Source of the DNA: Pseudomonas vanderleydeniana
GTDB taxonomy: Bacteria > Pseudomonadota > Gammaproteobacteria > Pseudomonadales > Pseudomonadaceae
DNA: 64,000 nucleotides
Assembly (NCBI RefSeq): GCF_014268755.2
Contig: NZ_CP077093.1
Span: 1,104,001-1,168,000 of the forward strand
Direction: 5' to 3'
Shown here in pieces: positions 10,069-19,708 of the stretch. The notes under the pieces were generated by a model. The model was not told where the DNA came from, made no database searches, and was given only the letters and a program-made list of their open reading frames with translations. Within the stretch, counting starts at the first letter, position 1. Every line of letters begins with the position of its first letter. Both the position numbers and the translations under genes were made by a program.

Positions 10069-10920
10069 ATGAGTTCCATGTCCGAGATTTGCCCATTGCC
10101 CATCAGCGGCATCGATGCCCACGCCCATGTCTTCGAACGCGGCCTGGGTCTGGCGACCGTGCGCCGCTATGCGCCGGAGTATGACGCCACCCTGGCCGAC
10201 TACCTGGCACGGTTGGAGGAAAACGGCTTGAGCCATGGCGTGTTGGTGCAGCCGAGTTTTCTCGGCAGCGACAACCGTTATCTGCTGGCCGCCTTGCAGC
10301 AGGCCCCTGAACGGCTGCGCGGGGTGGTGGTGGTCGAGCGCGATATCGCGTTCGACGAGCTGCAGCGCATGGCGGCTCTTGGCGTCGCCGGCGTGCGATT
10401 GAACCTGATGGGCCAACCGCTGCCGGACTTTACCGAGGCCGGCTGGCAGGCGTTTTTCCGGCACCTGCGGCAGTTGGACTGGCATGTCGAATTGCACCGC
10501 CACCTGGAGGATCTGCCGGGGCTGGTCCAGCCGCTGCTGGCGATGGGCTGCAAGGTGGTGGTCGATCATTTCGGTCGCCCCGACGCGGGACTCGGTACCG
10601 AGCAGCCGGCCTTCGCCCGCCTGCTTGAACTGGGTGCCAGTGGGCGCTTGTGGATCAAGGTTTCAGGTATCTACCGACTGGGTGGGAGCGCAGCGCAGAA
10701 CCTGCATTTTGCGGAGAAGGCGCTGTCGCTGATGTTGCAGGGCCTGGGGCCGGACCGCCTGCTGTGGGGCAGCGACTGGCCGCATACCCAGCACGAGCAG
10801 GAGGTGAATTTCGCCAGCGAATTCGATCGCCTGCGCCGCCTGGCCTGCGCACCGTCGCTGCGCCAGCATCTGCTGTGCAATACGGCGGCGGAGCTGTTCG
10901 GCTTCGTTCGGGCCGACTGA
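10069..10920 (+). CDS. Amidohydrolase-2 family hydrolase (PDC-lactonase-like)
   Basis: Metal-dependent hydrolase of 283 residues with a TIM-barrel fold. It shows the HxH metal motif in GIDAHAHVF (His18, His20), a later barrel histidine in ELHRHLEDL or VVDHFGRPD, and the C-terminal Asp in LLWGSDWPHTQ, as in 2-pyrone-4,6-dicarboxylate lactonase and related decarboxylase/lactonase enzymes. The family opens lactones or decarboxylates aromatic acids; the substrate here is not determinable. ATG 10069 and 10078 are both in frame and neither has a strong ribosome site. It follows the regulator and transporter on the same strand after a REP pair and converges with trmA. Confidence 0.82.
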   Translation: MSSMSEICPLPISGIDAHAHVFERGLGLATVRRYAPEYDATLADYLARLEENGLSHGVLVQPSFLGSDNRYLLAALQQAPERLRGVVVVERDIAFDELQRMAALGVAGVRLNLMGQPLPDFTEAGWQAFFRHLRQLDWHVELHRHLEDLPGLVQPLLAMGCKVVVDHFGRPDAGLGTEQPAFARLLELGASGRLWIKVSGIYRLGGSAAQNLHFAEKALSLMLQGLGPDRLLWGSDWPHTQHEQEVNFASEFDRLRRLACAPSLRQHLLCNTAAELFGFVRAD

Positions 10921-10947
10921 CACTCCGTCAGCCGACCCTCACCGGGT

Positions 10948-12027
10948 TCAGCGGCGGACGAGCAGGACCCCGGATTCCATGTGGTGGGTCCACGGGAACT
11001 GGTCGAACAATGCACAACGCTCGATGCGATGGGTGTCGTGCAACTGGGCGATGTTCGCCGCCAGGGTTTCCGGGTTGCAGGAAATGTACAGGATGTTGTC
11101 GAAACGCCGGGTCAGCTCGCAGGTGTCCGGGTCCATGCCGGCGCGCGGCGGGTCGACGAAGACGCTGCCGAACTGGTAGCTCTTCAGGTCGATGCCTTGC
11201 AGGCGACGGAATGGCCGCACTTCGTTCAGCGCTTCGGTCAGCTCCTCGGCCGACAGGCGTACCAGGGTCACGTTGTCCACGGCATTCTCGTCGAGGTTGC
11301 TCAGGGCCGCATTCACCGAGGTCTTGCTGATCTCGGTGGCCAGCACCTTGCGCACCCGGGTCGCCAGAGGCAGGGTGAAGTTGCCGTTGCCGCAATACAG
11401 CTCCAGCAAGTCATCCGCACGCTCGCCCAGGGCGTCATGGGCCCAGTTGAGCATCTTCTGGTTCACCGTGCCATTGGGCTGGGTGAACGCCCCCTCCGGT
11501 TGCCGGTAGCTGAAGCTGCGCCCGGCGATCTCGAATTTCTCCACCACGTAGTCGTGGCCGATCACCACGCGCTTGCCCTTGGAGCGACCGATGATGCTGA
11601 CGCCGAGATCGGCGGCCAGTTGTTCGGCAGCGCTCTGCCAGTGCTCGTCGAGCGGACGGTGATAGCACAGGGTGATCATCGCGTCGCCGGCCAGGGTGGT
11701 CAGGAACTCCACCTGGAACAGCTTGTGGCTCAGCGGTGCGCTGGCCTGCCACGCCGCCTTGAGCCGGGGCATCAGTTCGTTGATGCGCAGGCTGGCGATC
11801 GGGAACTGTTCGATCAGGATCGGCGTGCGCTTGTCGTCCTGGGCGAACATCGCGTAGTGGCGCTCGCCGGCTTCGCGCCACAGGCGGAACTCGGCGCGCA
11901 GGCGGAAGTGTTGCAGTGGCGAGTCGAAGACGTGCGGCTCGGGAGCATCGAACGGCGCCAGCAGGTCGCGCAGGCGCGCGACCTTGTCGTTGAGCTGGGC
12001 GGTGTAGGTGGCGGAATCGAAAGTCAT
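10948..12027 (-). CDS. trmA: tRNA (uracil-5-)-methyltransferase TrmA
   Basis: SAM-dependent enzyme forming m5U54 in the T-loop of tRNA; 359 residues from ATG 12027. It has the SAM site [14 protein letters not shown], the motif [10 protein letters not shown] and the catalytic cysteine region [13 protein letters not shown]. The N-terminus ([18 protein letters not shown]) matches bacterial TrmA. It lacks the iron-sulfur and TRAM regions of RlmC/RlmD, which separates it from those paralogues. Its start overlaps the stop of the upstream permease (ATGA), so the two are co-transcribed. Confidence 0.95.
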   Translation of the reverse strand: MTFDSATYTAQLNDKVARLRDLLAPFDAPEPHVFDSPLQHFRLRAEFRLWREAGERHYAMFAQDDKRTPILIEQFPIASLRINELMPRLKAAWQASAPLSHKLFQVEFLTTLAGDAMITLCYHRPLDEHWQSAAEQLAADLGVSIIGRSKGKRVVIGHDYVVEKFEIAGRSFSYRQPEGAFTQPNGTVNQKMLNWAHDALGERADDLLELYCGNGNFTLPLATRVRKVLATEISKTSVNAALSNLDENAVDNVTLVRLSAEELTEALNEVRPFRRLQGIDLKSYQFGSVFVDPPRAGMDPDTCELTRRFDNILYISCNPETLAANIAQLHDTHRIERCALFDQFPWTHHMESGVLLVRR

Positions 12028-13319
12028 GCGTTGAACCAACCCAACTTGATCACGAATAGAATCGACAGGATCACCAGCGCCGGGTTCAGCTCACGGCCAC
12101 GGCCGGACAGCAGCTTGATCGCGGTCCAGGCAATGAAGCCGAAGGCGATGCCGTTGGCGATCGAATAGGTGAATGGCATGGCCAGGGCGGTGACCACCAC
12201 GGGCGCGGCTTCAGTGATGTCTTCCCAGTTGATTTCCGCCAGGCCCGAGGTCATCAGCACGGCCACGAACAGCAGCGCTGGCGCGGTGGCGAAGGCCGGC
12301 ACGCTACCGGCCAGCGGCGAGAAGAACAGCGCCAGCAGGAACAGGATGGCGACCACGATGGCGGTCAGGCCGGTGCGGCCGCCGGCGCTGACGCCCGCTG
12401 CCGACTCGATGTAGCTGGTGGTGGTCGAGGTGCCCAGCAGCGAGCCGGCCATGGCCGCGGTGCTGTCGGCGATCAGTGCGCGGCCCATTTTCGGCATGTG
12501 GCCGTCCTTGCCCATCAGGCCGGCGCGCTTGGCGACGCCGATCAGGGTGCCGGAGTTGTCGAACAGGTCGACGAACAGGAAGGCGAAGATCACGCTGACC
12601 AGGCCGATGTCCAGGGCGCCCTTGATGTCCAGTTGCAGGAAGGTCGGCGCCAGCGACGGAGGCGTCGAGGTGATGCCGGCGAACGGGCTGAAGCCCATCA
12701 GGATCGACACGGCGGTGACGCCGAGGATGCCGATCAGCACCGCACCACGGACCTTCAGTGCATCCAGGGCGACGATCACGGCGAAGCCCAGGGTGGCGAG
12801 GATCGGCGCGGGTTGCTTGAGGTCACCGAGGCCGACCATGGTGGCCGGGTTGCCCACCACGATGCCGGCATTGTGCAGGGCGATCAGCGCCAGGAACAGG
12901 CCGATACCGGCGGCGATCGCCGAACGCAGCGGCAGCGGGATGCTGTTGATGATCCATTCGCGGATGCGGAAGATCGACAGCAGGAAGAAGCACACCGCCG
13001 AGATGAACACCGCGCCCAGTGCCACCTGCCAGGTATGGCCCATGTGCAGGACCACGGTGTAGGTGAAGAAGGCGTTCAGGCCCATGCCCGGCGCGAGGGC
13101 GATCGGGTAGTTGGCGATCAGGCCCATCACGGTCGAGCCGATGGCGGCGGCCAGGCAGGTCGCGACGAACACCGCGCCCTTGTCCATGCCGGTTTCGCCG
13201 AGGATGCTCGGGTTGACGAACAGGATGTAGGCCATCGCCAGGAAGGTCGTGACGCCCGCGAGAATCTCGGTGCGCACATTGGTATTGTGTGCCTTGAGTT
13301 GAAACAGCCTTTCCAGCAT
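12024..13319 (-). CDS. AzgA-type purine (hypoxanthine/guanine/adenine) permease
   Basis: Inner-membrane nucleobase transporter of the NCS2/AzgA family (COG2252), 431 residues and about 12-13 helices. Typical motifs are [55 protein letters not shown] and [20 protein letters not shown] 13319 is preceded by GGGGAG and fits the family start MLERLFQL; an open upstream extension is not needed. It is translationally coupled to trmA by an ATGA overlap. The precise purine specificity (hypoxanthine, guanine or adenine) is not resolved by sequence. Confidence 0.92.
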   Translation of the reverse strand: MLERLFQLKAHNTNVRTEILAGVTTFLAMAYILFVNPSILGETGMDKGAVFVATCLAAAIGSTVMGLIANYPIALAPGMGLNAFFTYTVVLHMGHTWQVALGAVFISAVCFFLLSIFRIREWIINSIPLPLRSAIAAGIGLFLALIALHNAGIVVGNPATMVGLGDLKQPAPILATLGFAVIVALDALKVRGAVLIGILGVTAVSILMGFSPFAGITSTPPSLAPTFLQLDIKGALDIGLVSVIFAFLFVDLFDNSGTLIGVAKRAGLMGKDGHMPKMGRALIADSTAAMAGSLLGTSTTTSYIESAAGVSAGGRTGLTAIVVAILFLLALFFSPLAGSVPAFATAPALLFVAVLMTSGLAEINWEDITEAAPVVVTALAMPFTYSIANGIAFGFIAWTAIKLLSGRGRELNPALVILSILFVIKLGWFNA

Positions 13320-13543
13320 CTCTGCTCCCCATGGCGCATTGGCGCCGTGAATGAATCGGTCCCAACAGCAAAGCACAGACTCTGGTGGCCTGATGAGATT
13401 TGGCTGTGGGAAAACCGCGCATCATACCAGCCGGGCGCTGGAATAGGGACGCCGCTGGGTGGGTCCATTGCGTGGCGAGCGTGCGCGAACTACTCCGAAA
13501 TCCGCCGACTGAGGCATACTCCCGGTAGAGAAGGGGGATAACC

Positions 13544-13999
13544 ATGAAATCAGTGATTAATCGCCAGGCCCTGGGCCGGCTGCTCTGCGCCAGTGCACTG
13601 TCGCTGGCTGTGGTCGGGCCGCTGCATGCGGCGCCGGCGGCCGGGTTGAAAGGCGTGGGGATCTACACCGTGGCGTCCCAGGGCGTCATCGAGGACGTTT
13701 CCGACGGGCGTCGGCGGACGCAGAATGCCCATCGCGGACCGAACATCACGGTGACGGTGGTGGAGCTCGGTTACGGCCGGGCACCGGGCGCCACGTTCAA
13801 TGGCAATCCGATCAGCTACAGCCGGCGCAACGCCCTGTGCGAGTTCAGCAAGCCGTTCGTACCCTGCAGCGGCGGCGCGACGGTCGGTTACAGCTATATC
13901 TACGACCTGGGCGACCAGCAGCAGGGCACCTTCAGTTTCAGCGATCGCTCACTGGCGATGCCGGTCCAGACCTTCACGGCGACCATCGACATCAACTGA
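13544..13999 (+). CDS. Small secreted protein, possibly DUF4879-like
   Basis: A 151-residue protein with an N-terminal signal peptide (hydrophobic LLCASALSLAVV, predicted cleavage after LHAAPAA). The mature part is beta-rich, with two cysteines (ALCEFS and VPCSGG) that may form a disulfide, and the segment VTVVELGYGRAPGA. That segment vaguely recalls the DUF4879/YolA family, but I am not certain. AAGGGGG precedes ATG 13544. It stands alone between a divergent permease and a convergent MFS gene. Function unknown. Confidence 0.7.
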   Translation: MKSVINRQALGRLLCASALSLAVVGPLHAAPAAGLKGVGIYTVASQGVIEDVSDGRRRTQNAHRGPNITVTVVELGYGRAPGATFNGNPISYSRRNALCEFSKPFVPCSGGATVGYSYIYDLGDQQQGTFSFSDRSLAMPVQTFTATIDIN

Positions 14000-14023
14000 T
14001 GGCCGCGCTCGTGCGCCTGTGCT

Positions 14024-15259
14024 TCAGGCGGTTTCGGGCTGGCGCTCGTGCATGCGGTCGCGGTTGGCCAGGGTCGGGAACAGTTTCATCCAGGTTCCGG
14101 TGACCACCAGCGTGCCGATCCCGCCCAGCACCACGGCGGGCACGGTGCCGAACCAGTGGGCGGTCAGCCCCGATTCGAACTCTCCCAGTTGATTGGACGC
14201 GCCGATGAACAGGCCGTTGACGGCGCTGACCCGGCCGCGCATCTCGTCGGGGGTTTCCAACTGCACGAACGAGGCGCGGATCACCATGCTGATCATGTCC
14301 GCGGCGCCGAGCACCACCAGCACGGCCAGGGAAAACCAGAACGAGGTCGACAGGCCGAAGGCGATGGTGGCGACGCCGAACAGGCCGACGGCCGTGAACA
14401 TCACCCGGCCGACCTTGCGTTCCACCGGGAAGCGCGCCAGCCACAGCGACATCAGCAGTGCGCCGACCGCCGGTGCCGAGCGCAGCAGGCCCAGGCCCCA
14501 GGCGCCGGTGAGCAGGATGTCCTTGGCGAACACCGGCAGCAGCGCGGTTGCCCCGCCCAGCAGCACGGCGAACAGGTCCAGGGAGATGGCGCCGAGAATG
14601 TCCGGCCGGCTGCGGATGAAACGGATCCCCGCCAACAGTGAGTCGAGGGTGGCCTTGCCCTTGTTCAGCGATGTCTGCCGCGCCGGCAGGTTGAGCATCA
14701 GCAGGCACGACACCACGTACAGCGCCACGGTCGGCCCATAGACCCAGACACTGCCGAACGCATACAGCAGGCCACCGATGGCCGGCGCGACGATGGTCGC
14801 CAGTTGCTGCGCCGACTGGGCAGCCGCCACGGCGCGGGGGAACAGCGCGGCCGGCACGATGGACGGCAGCAACGCCTGGGTGGTCGGCATCTCGAAGGAG
14901 CGCGCGCCACCGAGCAGGAACGCGAGGATGAAGATCATCTCGCGGCTGACCTGGTTGGTCAGGCTGCCGACCGCCAGGCTCAGGGCGATCAGCGCCTGCA
15001 GGGTCTGGCACAGCGCGGCGACCCTGCGTCGGTCGTAGCGGTCGGCGACATGCCCGGTGTGCAGCATGAACAGCACCCGTGGCGCGAACTCCACCAGCCC
15101 GACCAGTCCCAGGTCGAGCACATTGCCGGTCAGTTGATAGAGGTTCCAGCCGATAGCCACGGTGAGCATCTGGAAGCCGCTGGCGGTGAAGATCCGCGCC
15201 AGCCAGAACGCGAGAAAAGGGCGGTGATGACGCAGCAGCAAGGGTGTCTCGGTGGGCAT
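14024..15259 (-). CDS. MFS exporter of the EntS/DHA3 type
   Basis: A 411-residue, twelve-helix transporter. The start FLAFWLARIFTASGFQMLTVAIGW and the segment HTGHVADRYDRRRVAAL, followed by TTQALLPSIVPAALFPRAVA, are typical of the EntS/YbdA enterobactin-exporter group and other DHA3 drug exporters. It may export a siderophore or a toxic compound, but no siderophore genes are next to it. A short sequence upstream (15291-15300, GATTATCATT) resembles half a Fur box; this is weak. It is divergent from cioA. Confidence 0.85.
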   Translation of the reverse strand: MPTETPLLLRHHRPFLAFWLARIFTASGFQMLTVAIGWNLYQLTGNVLDLGLVGLVEFAPRVLFMLHTGHVADRYDRRRVAALCQTLQALIALSLAVGSLTNQVSREMIFILAFLLGGARSFEMPTTQALLPSIVPAALFPRAVAAAQSAQQLATIVAPAIGGLLYAFGSVWVYGPTVALYVVSCLLMLNLPARQTSLNKGKATLDSLLAGIRFIRSRPDILGAISLDLFAVLLGGATALLPVFAKDILLTGAWGLGLLRSAPAVGALLMSLWLARFPVERKVGRVMFTAVGLFGVATIAFGLSTSFWFSLAVLVVLGAADMISMVIRASFVQLETPDEMRGRVSAVNGLFIGASNQLGEFESGLTAHWFGTVPAVVLGGIGTLVVTGTWMKLFPTLANRDRMHERQPETA

Positions 15260-15462
15260 CGCGGGCTCGCCTGAGCGGATGAAAGGGGAAGATTATCATT
15301 CCGATGTAACAAAAGGTTACTGAGCTATTCATCCATATGCCGCTCCGGCCTTTTCTGTGCGTTTTTTGCGGATCAGTTGCCTTCTGCTCCTGAGGCAACC
15401 TGTCGCGCGGCAACCGACCACGCCACCCGCTCATCGGAATGGGACTACTCTTTTAACGTTGG

Positions 15463-15476
15463 TTGATCCAGGTCAA
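15463..15476 (+). promoter_or_regulatory. ANR/FNR box upstream of cioA
   Basis: TTGATCCAGGTCAA matches the ANR/FNR consensus TTGAT-N4-ATCAA at nine of ten defined positions. It lies 151 bp before the cioA start, in the 368-bp gap (15260-15627) between the divergent MFS gene and cioA. In P. aeruginosa, ANR represses cioAB at low oxygen, so the same control is plausible. Nothing else that could be a gene is visible in this gap. Confidence 0.7.
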
Positions 15477-15627
15477 TTGCCTTCCTGGCGGTGATCTGGA
15501 TCCGACTCCCTGCGTTGCGATGGGTTGAAAAAAGAGAACGAAGCCAAATTCGCCGCACTCCATATTCGTGGGGGCAGTGGCTGGGCCTGAAGGGCGACAG
15601 CCGGTATTACCTGACAGAGGAAAACTT

Positions 15628-17067
15628 ATGTTCGGTTTAGAGGCACTAGATCTCGCCCGAATCCAGTTCGCATTCACCGTTTCCTTCCACATCCTGTTCC
15701 CGGCCATCACCATCGGCCTGGCGAGTTACCTGGCGGTACTCGAAGGCCTGTGGCTGAAGACGCACAACGACACCTATCGCGACCTCTACCATTTCTGGTC
15801 GAAGATCTTTGCCGTCAACTTCGGCATGGGGGTGGTTTCCGGGCTGGTCATGGCCTATCAGTTCGGCACCAACTGGAGCCGTTTCTCGGACTTCGCCGGC
15901 GCCGTGACCGGGCCGCTGCTGACCTACGAAGTGCTCACTGCCTTCTTCCTCGAGGCCGGCTTCCTCGGCGTGATGCTGTTCGGCTGGAACAGGGTCGGCC
16001 GTGGGCTGCACTTCTTCTCCACCGTCATGGTGGCGATCGGTACGCTGATCTCGACGTTCTGGATCCTGTCGTCCAATAGCTGGATGCAGACGCCGCAGGG
16101 TTACGAAATCGTCGATGGCCGGGTAATTCCGGTGGATTGGCTGGCGGTGGTGTTCAATCCGTCGTTCCCGTATCGACTGATGCACATGGCAACCGCCGCG
16201 TTCGTCGCGACGGCCTTCTTCGTCGGCTCCTCGGCGGCCTGGCACCTGTTGCGCGGCCGGGACAACCCGGCGATCCGCACCATGCTGTCGATGGCCATGT
16301 GGATGGCGCTGATCGTCGCGCCGATCCAGGCGGTGATCGGCGACTTCCACGGCCTCAACACCCTCAAGCACCAGCCGGCGAAAATCGCTGCGATCGAGGG
16401 TCACTGGGAAAACGTCGGCAACGAGCCGACCCCGCTGATCCTGTTCGGCTGGCCGGACATGCAGGCCGAGAAGACCCGCTTCGCCCTGGAGATCCCTTAC
16501 CTGGGCAGCATGATCCTGACCCACACCCTGGACAAGCAGGTGCCGGCGCTCAAGGAATTCCCGCCCGAGGATCGGCCGAACTCGACCATCGTGTTCTGGT
16601 CGTTCCGGGTCATGGTCGGCCTGGGCTTGCTGATGATCTTCACCGGCCTGTGGGCGTTGTGGCTGCGCAAGCGTGACCGCCTGTACGAGAACCGCGCGTT
16701 CCTCTACCTGGCGTTGTGGATGGGGCCGTCCGGCCTGATCGCGATCCTGGCCGGCTGGTTCACCACGGAAATCGGCCGCCAGCCCTGGGTGGTCTATGGC
16801 CTGCTGCGCACGGCGGACGCGTCGTCCGGGCACAGCGTCATGCAGATGAGCATTACCCTGGCGTTGTTCGTCGTGGTGTATTTCTCGCTGTTCGGCGTCG
16901 GCCTGGGCTACATGATGCGCCTGGTGCGCAAGGGACCGAAGACCAACGAAGGCGCGGAAACCAGCCCGGGTGGTCCTGGCCAGAAACGCACGCCCGCCCG
17001 TCCGCTTTCCGCTGCCGATGAAGACAGCGAAAACGGCCATGGCGACAGCCTGAACAAGGGGAACTGA
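15628..17067 (+). CDS. cioA: Cyanide-insensitive quinol oxidase subunit I (CioA)
   Basis: Subunit I of a bd-type terminal oxidase: oxidises quinol and reduces oxygen to water. From ATG 15628 (AGAGGA upstream) it has 479 residues. Heme-site residues are visible: His21 (VSFHILFP), a second His in RLMHMATA, and the two conserved glutamates in LLTYEVLTAFFLEAGF; GRQPW is present near residue 390. It is shorter than E. coli CydA, as expected for the CIO subgroup with a short Q-loop. The last 45 residues are a polar, charged cytoplasmic tail (TNEGAETSPGG, ADEDSENGHGD). Followed after 3 bp by cioB. Confidence 0.94.
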   Translation: MFGLEALDLARIQFAFTVSFHILFPAITIGLASYLAVLEGLWLKTHNDTYRDLYHFWSKIFAVNFGMGVVSGLVMAYQFGTNWSRFSDFAGAVTGPLLTYEVLTAFFLEAGFLGVMLFGWNRVGRGLHFFSTVMVAIGTLISTFWILSSNSWMQTPQGYEIVDGRVIPVDWLAVVFNPSFPYRLMHMATAAFVATAFFVGSSAAWHLLRGRDNPAIRTMLSMAMWMALIVAPIQAVIGDFHGLNTLKHQPAKIAAIEGHWENVGNEPTPLILFGWPDMQAEKTRFALEIPYLGSMILTHTLDKQVPALKEFPPEDRPNSTIVFWSFRVMVGLGLLMIFTGLWALWLRKRDRLYENRAFLYLALWMGPSGLIAILAGWFTTEIGRQPWVVYGLLRTADASSGHSVMQMSITLALFVVVYFSLFGVGLGYMMRLVRKGPKTNEGAETSPGGPGQKRTPARPLSAADEDSENGHGDSLNKGN

Positions 17068-17070
17068 ATC

Positions 17071-18078
17071 ATGGGTATCGATCTTGCGCTGATCTGGGCC
17101 GTGATCATCATCTTCGGCATCATGATGTACGTGGTCATGGATGGTTTCGACCTGGGCATCGGCATTCTCTTTCCCTTCATCAAGGGCGACCGTGACCGCG
17201 ATGTCATGATGAACACCGTGGCGCCGGTCTGGGACGGCAACGAAACCTGGCTGGTGCTCGGTGGCGCGGCGCTGTTCGGCGCCTTTCCGCTGGCCTACTC
17301 GGTGGTGTTGTCGGCGCTGTACCTGCCGCTGATCTTCATGCTGATCGGGCTGATCTTTCGCGGCGTGGCGTTCGAGTTCCGCTTCAAGGCCAAGGATGAC
17401 AAGCGGCATATCTGGGACAAGGCGTTCATCGGTGGCTCGATCGCCGCGACGTTTTTCCAGGGCGTGGCGCTAGGGGCCTTCATCGATGGGATCAAGGTGG
17501 TCGACCGGCAGTTTGCCGGCGGCTCGCTGGACTGGCTGACGCCCTTCACGCTGTTCTGTGGCGTGGCGCTGGTGGTGGCCTATGCCTTGCTCGGCTGTAC
17601 CTGGCTGATCATGAAGACCGAAGGCAAGCTGCAGGAGCAGATGCACGACCTGGCTCGACCGCTGGCGTTCGTGCTGCTGGCGGTGATCGGTATCGTCAGC
17701 ATCTGGACGCCGCTGGCCCATGGCGAGATCGCGGCGCGCTGGTTCACCCTGCCGAACCTGTTCTGGTTCCTGCCGGTGCCGATCCTGGTGCTGGTGACCC
17801 TGTTCGGGTTGATCCGCGCGGTGGCGCGCAACGCGCACTACACGCCGTTCCTGCTGACCCTGGTGCTGATCTTCCTCGGCTACAGCGGCCTGGGCATCAG
17901 CCTGTGGCCGCACATCATCCCGCCGTCGATCTCGATCTGGGACGCCGCCGCGCCACCGCAAAGCCAGGGCTTCATGCTGGTGGGGACGCTGTTCATCATC
18001 CCGTTCATCCTGGGCTACACCTTCTGGAGCTACTACGTGTTCCGCGGCAAGGTGACTCACGAGGATGGCTATCACTAG
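17071..18078 (+). CDS. cioB: Cyanide-insensitive quinol oxidase subunit II (CioB)
   Basis: Membrane subunit II of the bd-type oxidase, 335 residues. Motifs include MMYVVMDGFDLGIGILFPF, APVWDGNETWLVLGGAALF and GVALGAFIDGI, all conserved in CydB/CioB. It begins 3 bp after the cioA stop and is followed 55 bp later by the DUF2474 mini-gene, so all three form one operon. Confidence 0.94.
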   Translation: MGIDLALIWAVIIIFGIMMYVVMDGFDLGIGILFPFIKGDRDRDVMMNTVAPVWDGNETWLVLGGAALFGAFPLAYSVVLSALYLPLIFMLIGLIFRGVAFEFRFKAKDDKRHIWDKAFIGGSIAATFFQGVALGAFIDGIKVVDRQFAGGSLDWLTPFTLFCGVALVVAYALLGCTWLIMKTEGKLQEQMHDLARPLAFVLLAVIGIVSIWTPLAHGEIAARWFTLPNLFWFLPVPILVLVTLFGLIRAVARNAHYTPFLLTLVLIFLGYSGLGISLWPHIIPPSISIWDAAAPPQSQGFMLVGTLFIIPFILGYTFWSYYVFRGKVTHEDGYH

Positions 18079-18133
18079 ACCCTGCGGCTGGTGCCCGGTC
18101 GGGTGCCACCCCTTCGATGACGAGGAAGCGGAT

Positions 18134-18301
18134 ATGAGCGGCAAGCCTTCATTGCAGGAAATCGAACAGGCCGAGAAGAAACCGCTCTGGCAGCGCCTGG
18201 GCTGGTTGGCGATGATCTGGACGGGCAGTGTGCTGGCGTTGTTCGTGGTCGCCAGCCTGATGCGCCTGTTCATGAACGCGGCTGGATTGACCACCCACTG
18301 A
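18134..18301 (+). CDS. DUF2474 single-span protein, oxidase accessory subunit
   Basis: A 55-residue protein with one membrane helix (LAMIWTGSVLALFVVASLM) after a charged cytosolic start (EIEQAEKKPLWQRLGW). This is the DUF2474 pattern, found after cioB/cydB-like genes and thought to be a CydX-like small subunit of the oxidase. ATG 18134 has a GAGGAAG site; the longer frame upstream overlaps only non-conserved sequence after cioB. The accessory role is inferred from context. Confidence 0.85.
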   Translation: MSGKPSLQEIEQAEKKPLWQRLGWLAMIWTGSVLALFVVASLMRLFMNAAGLTTH

Positions 18302-18309
18302 CACGTTTT

Positions 18310-18389
18310 GATCGTGCCCACGCTCCGCGTGGGTACGCATCCCGTGACACTCTGGGTCACCTGGGCTGACGCCGAGCGCGGGAACGATC
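18310..18389. repeat. Degenerate GATCGT(T)CCC palindromic repeat element
   Basis: Bounded by GATCGTGCCC and GGGAACGATC, with inner hairpin CCCACGCTCCGCGTGGG and GTGAC...GTCAC. It is the same family as the element at 53268-53374, in inverse orientation and shortened in its second half. Lies between the oxidase operon and rlmG, which converge here. Confidence 0.75.
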
Positions 18390-18425
18390 AGCTATCCTCT
18401 GATCCGCAAGCCAGCTCCCGGCCCG

Positions 18426-19550
18426 TTACTTGCGGGCCTTGAGCACCACGAACTTGGGCGTCGCCGCCACTTGCTCGACACCCCGGAACAACCGCGCCAG
18501 CTTGCTGTGATAGCCCAGGTGGCGGTTGCCGACGATATACAGCGCACCGCCGACTACCAGGGCTTCGCGGGCCTGCTGGAACATCCGCCAGGCTAGGAAG
18601 TCGCCGACTACCTGCTGTTGGTGGAAAGGCGGGTTGCACAGCACCACGTCCAGCGATTGCGGCGCTTGCCCGGCCAGGCCGTCGCCGGCGCGCACGCTCA
18701 CTTCGCGCTCGCCCAGGATCGCCTGCCAGTTTTCCCGCGCCGATTGCACGGCCATGAACGATTCATCCACCAGCGTGTAGTGGGCCTGCGGATTCTGCAG
18801 GGCACTGGCGATGGCCAGGACCCCGTTGCCGCAACCCAGGTCGGCGACGCGGGCATTGCCCAGGTTGTCGGGCAGGTGCGGGAGGAAGGCGCGGGTGCCG
18901 ATGTCCAGGCCCTCGCGGCAGAACACGTTGGCGTGGTTGAGCAGTTCGATCGCCGGGTGTTCGAGCCGGTAGCGGGTCGGGTAGGGCGATGGTGCGACAG
19001 GGCGGGACTCGGGCGTGGCGATCAGCAGGCGAGCCTTCTTCACCGCCAGCGAGGCCTGCACGGTACCGACGTAGCGCTCCAGCAGGTCACCGGCGGCCCG
19101 TGGCAGGTGCTTGACCATGGCCCCGGCAATCACCTGGGCGCCGGGGGCCAGTTGGCCCTGCAGGCGAATCAGTTGTTCCTCCAGCAGGGCGAGGGTCTTC
19201 GGTACGCGGATCAGTACCCGGTCGAAAGGACCGACCGGCGTTTCGCTGGCCGGCACATGGCGCACGGCGTCGAAGGCCTTGCCGTTGCGCGCCAGGTTCT
19301 TCTCCAGGCCCTGGGCGGCCAGGAACGAGTCGCCACTGCTGGTGAGCTGCACATGGCCTTCCAGGCTGGCGGCCAGGGCGCCGAAACTGTCGTTGAGCAC
19401 CAGCACCCGGGTGTCGCGCGAAACGCCCTGTTCGGCCAGATGGCCGAGCAGGTATTGGTCGGCCGCGTCGAACGCCTGCAAGGGTTCGCCCTGCTGTTCA
19501 GGCTGGCGGATCAGGTCGAGATGGGCGAACGGGCTTTCTAGCAGGGGCAT
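18426..19550 (-). CDS. rlmG: 23S rRNA (guanine-1835-N2)-methyltransferase RlmG
   Basis: SAM-dependent rRNA methyltransferase, 374 residues, with two Rossmann-like halves as in RsmC/RlmG. The C-terminal half has the SAM site ARVADLGCGNGVLAIA and the catalytic motif VLCNPPFHQQQ for guanine-N2 methylation. The start MPLLESPFAHLDLIRQPEQ matches RlmG; a longer in-frame extension upstream is low complexity and unlikely. The N-terminal half is degenerate, as usual. RsmC is the close alternative, but the N-terminus favours RlmG. Confidence 0.9.
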   Translation of the reverse strand: MPLLESPFAHLDLIRQPEQQGEPLQAFDAADQYLLGHLAEQGVSRDTRVLVLNDSFGALAASLEGHVQLTSSGDSFLAAQGLEKNLARNGKAFDAVRHVPASETPVGPFDRVLIRVPKTLALLEEQLIRLQGQLAPGAQVIAGAMVKHLPRAAGDLLERYVGTVQASLAVKKARLLIATPESRPVAPSPYPTRYRLEHPAIELLNHANVFCREGLDIGTRAFLPHLPDNLGNARVADLGCGNGVLAIASALQNPQAHYTLVDESFMAVQSARENWQAILGEREVSVRAGDGLAGQAPQSLDVVLCNPPFHQQQVVGDFLAWRMFQQAREALVVGGALYIVGNRHLGYHSKLARLFRGVEQVAATPKFVVLKARK

Positions 19551-19708
19551 GGGACACGGGCTCTGGGGGACGGTTTGCGACTGCCGGGTGCCCGCGCTGG
19601 GCGAGGCTGGCAACGGTATGGCAGGGGAGGGATTTTACGTGGGTTTCGAGCAGATTGCCTGTTGCGTGTGCAGGTGGCAGATCCTTCTGCCTGGAGAAGA
19701 GCGTGAAA

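Noticed and set aside
15291..15300. Fur half-site before the EntS-like exporter
   Set aside because: GATTATCATT resembles half a Fur box but the second half does not match, so it is too weak to list as a site.
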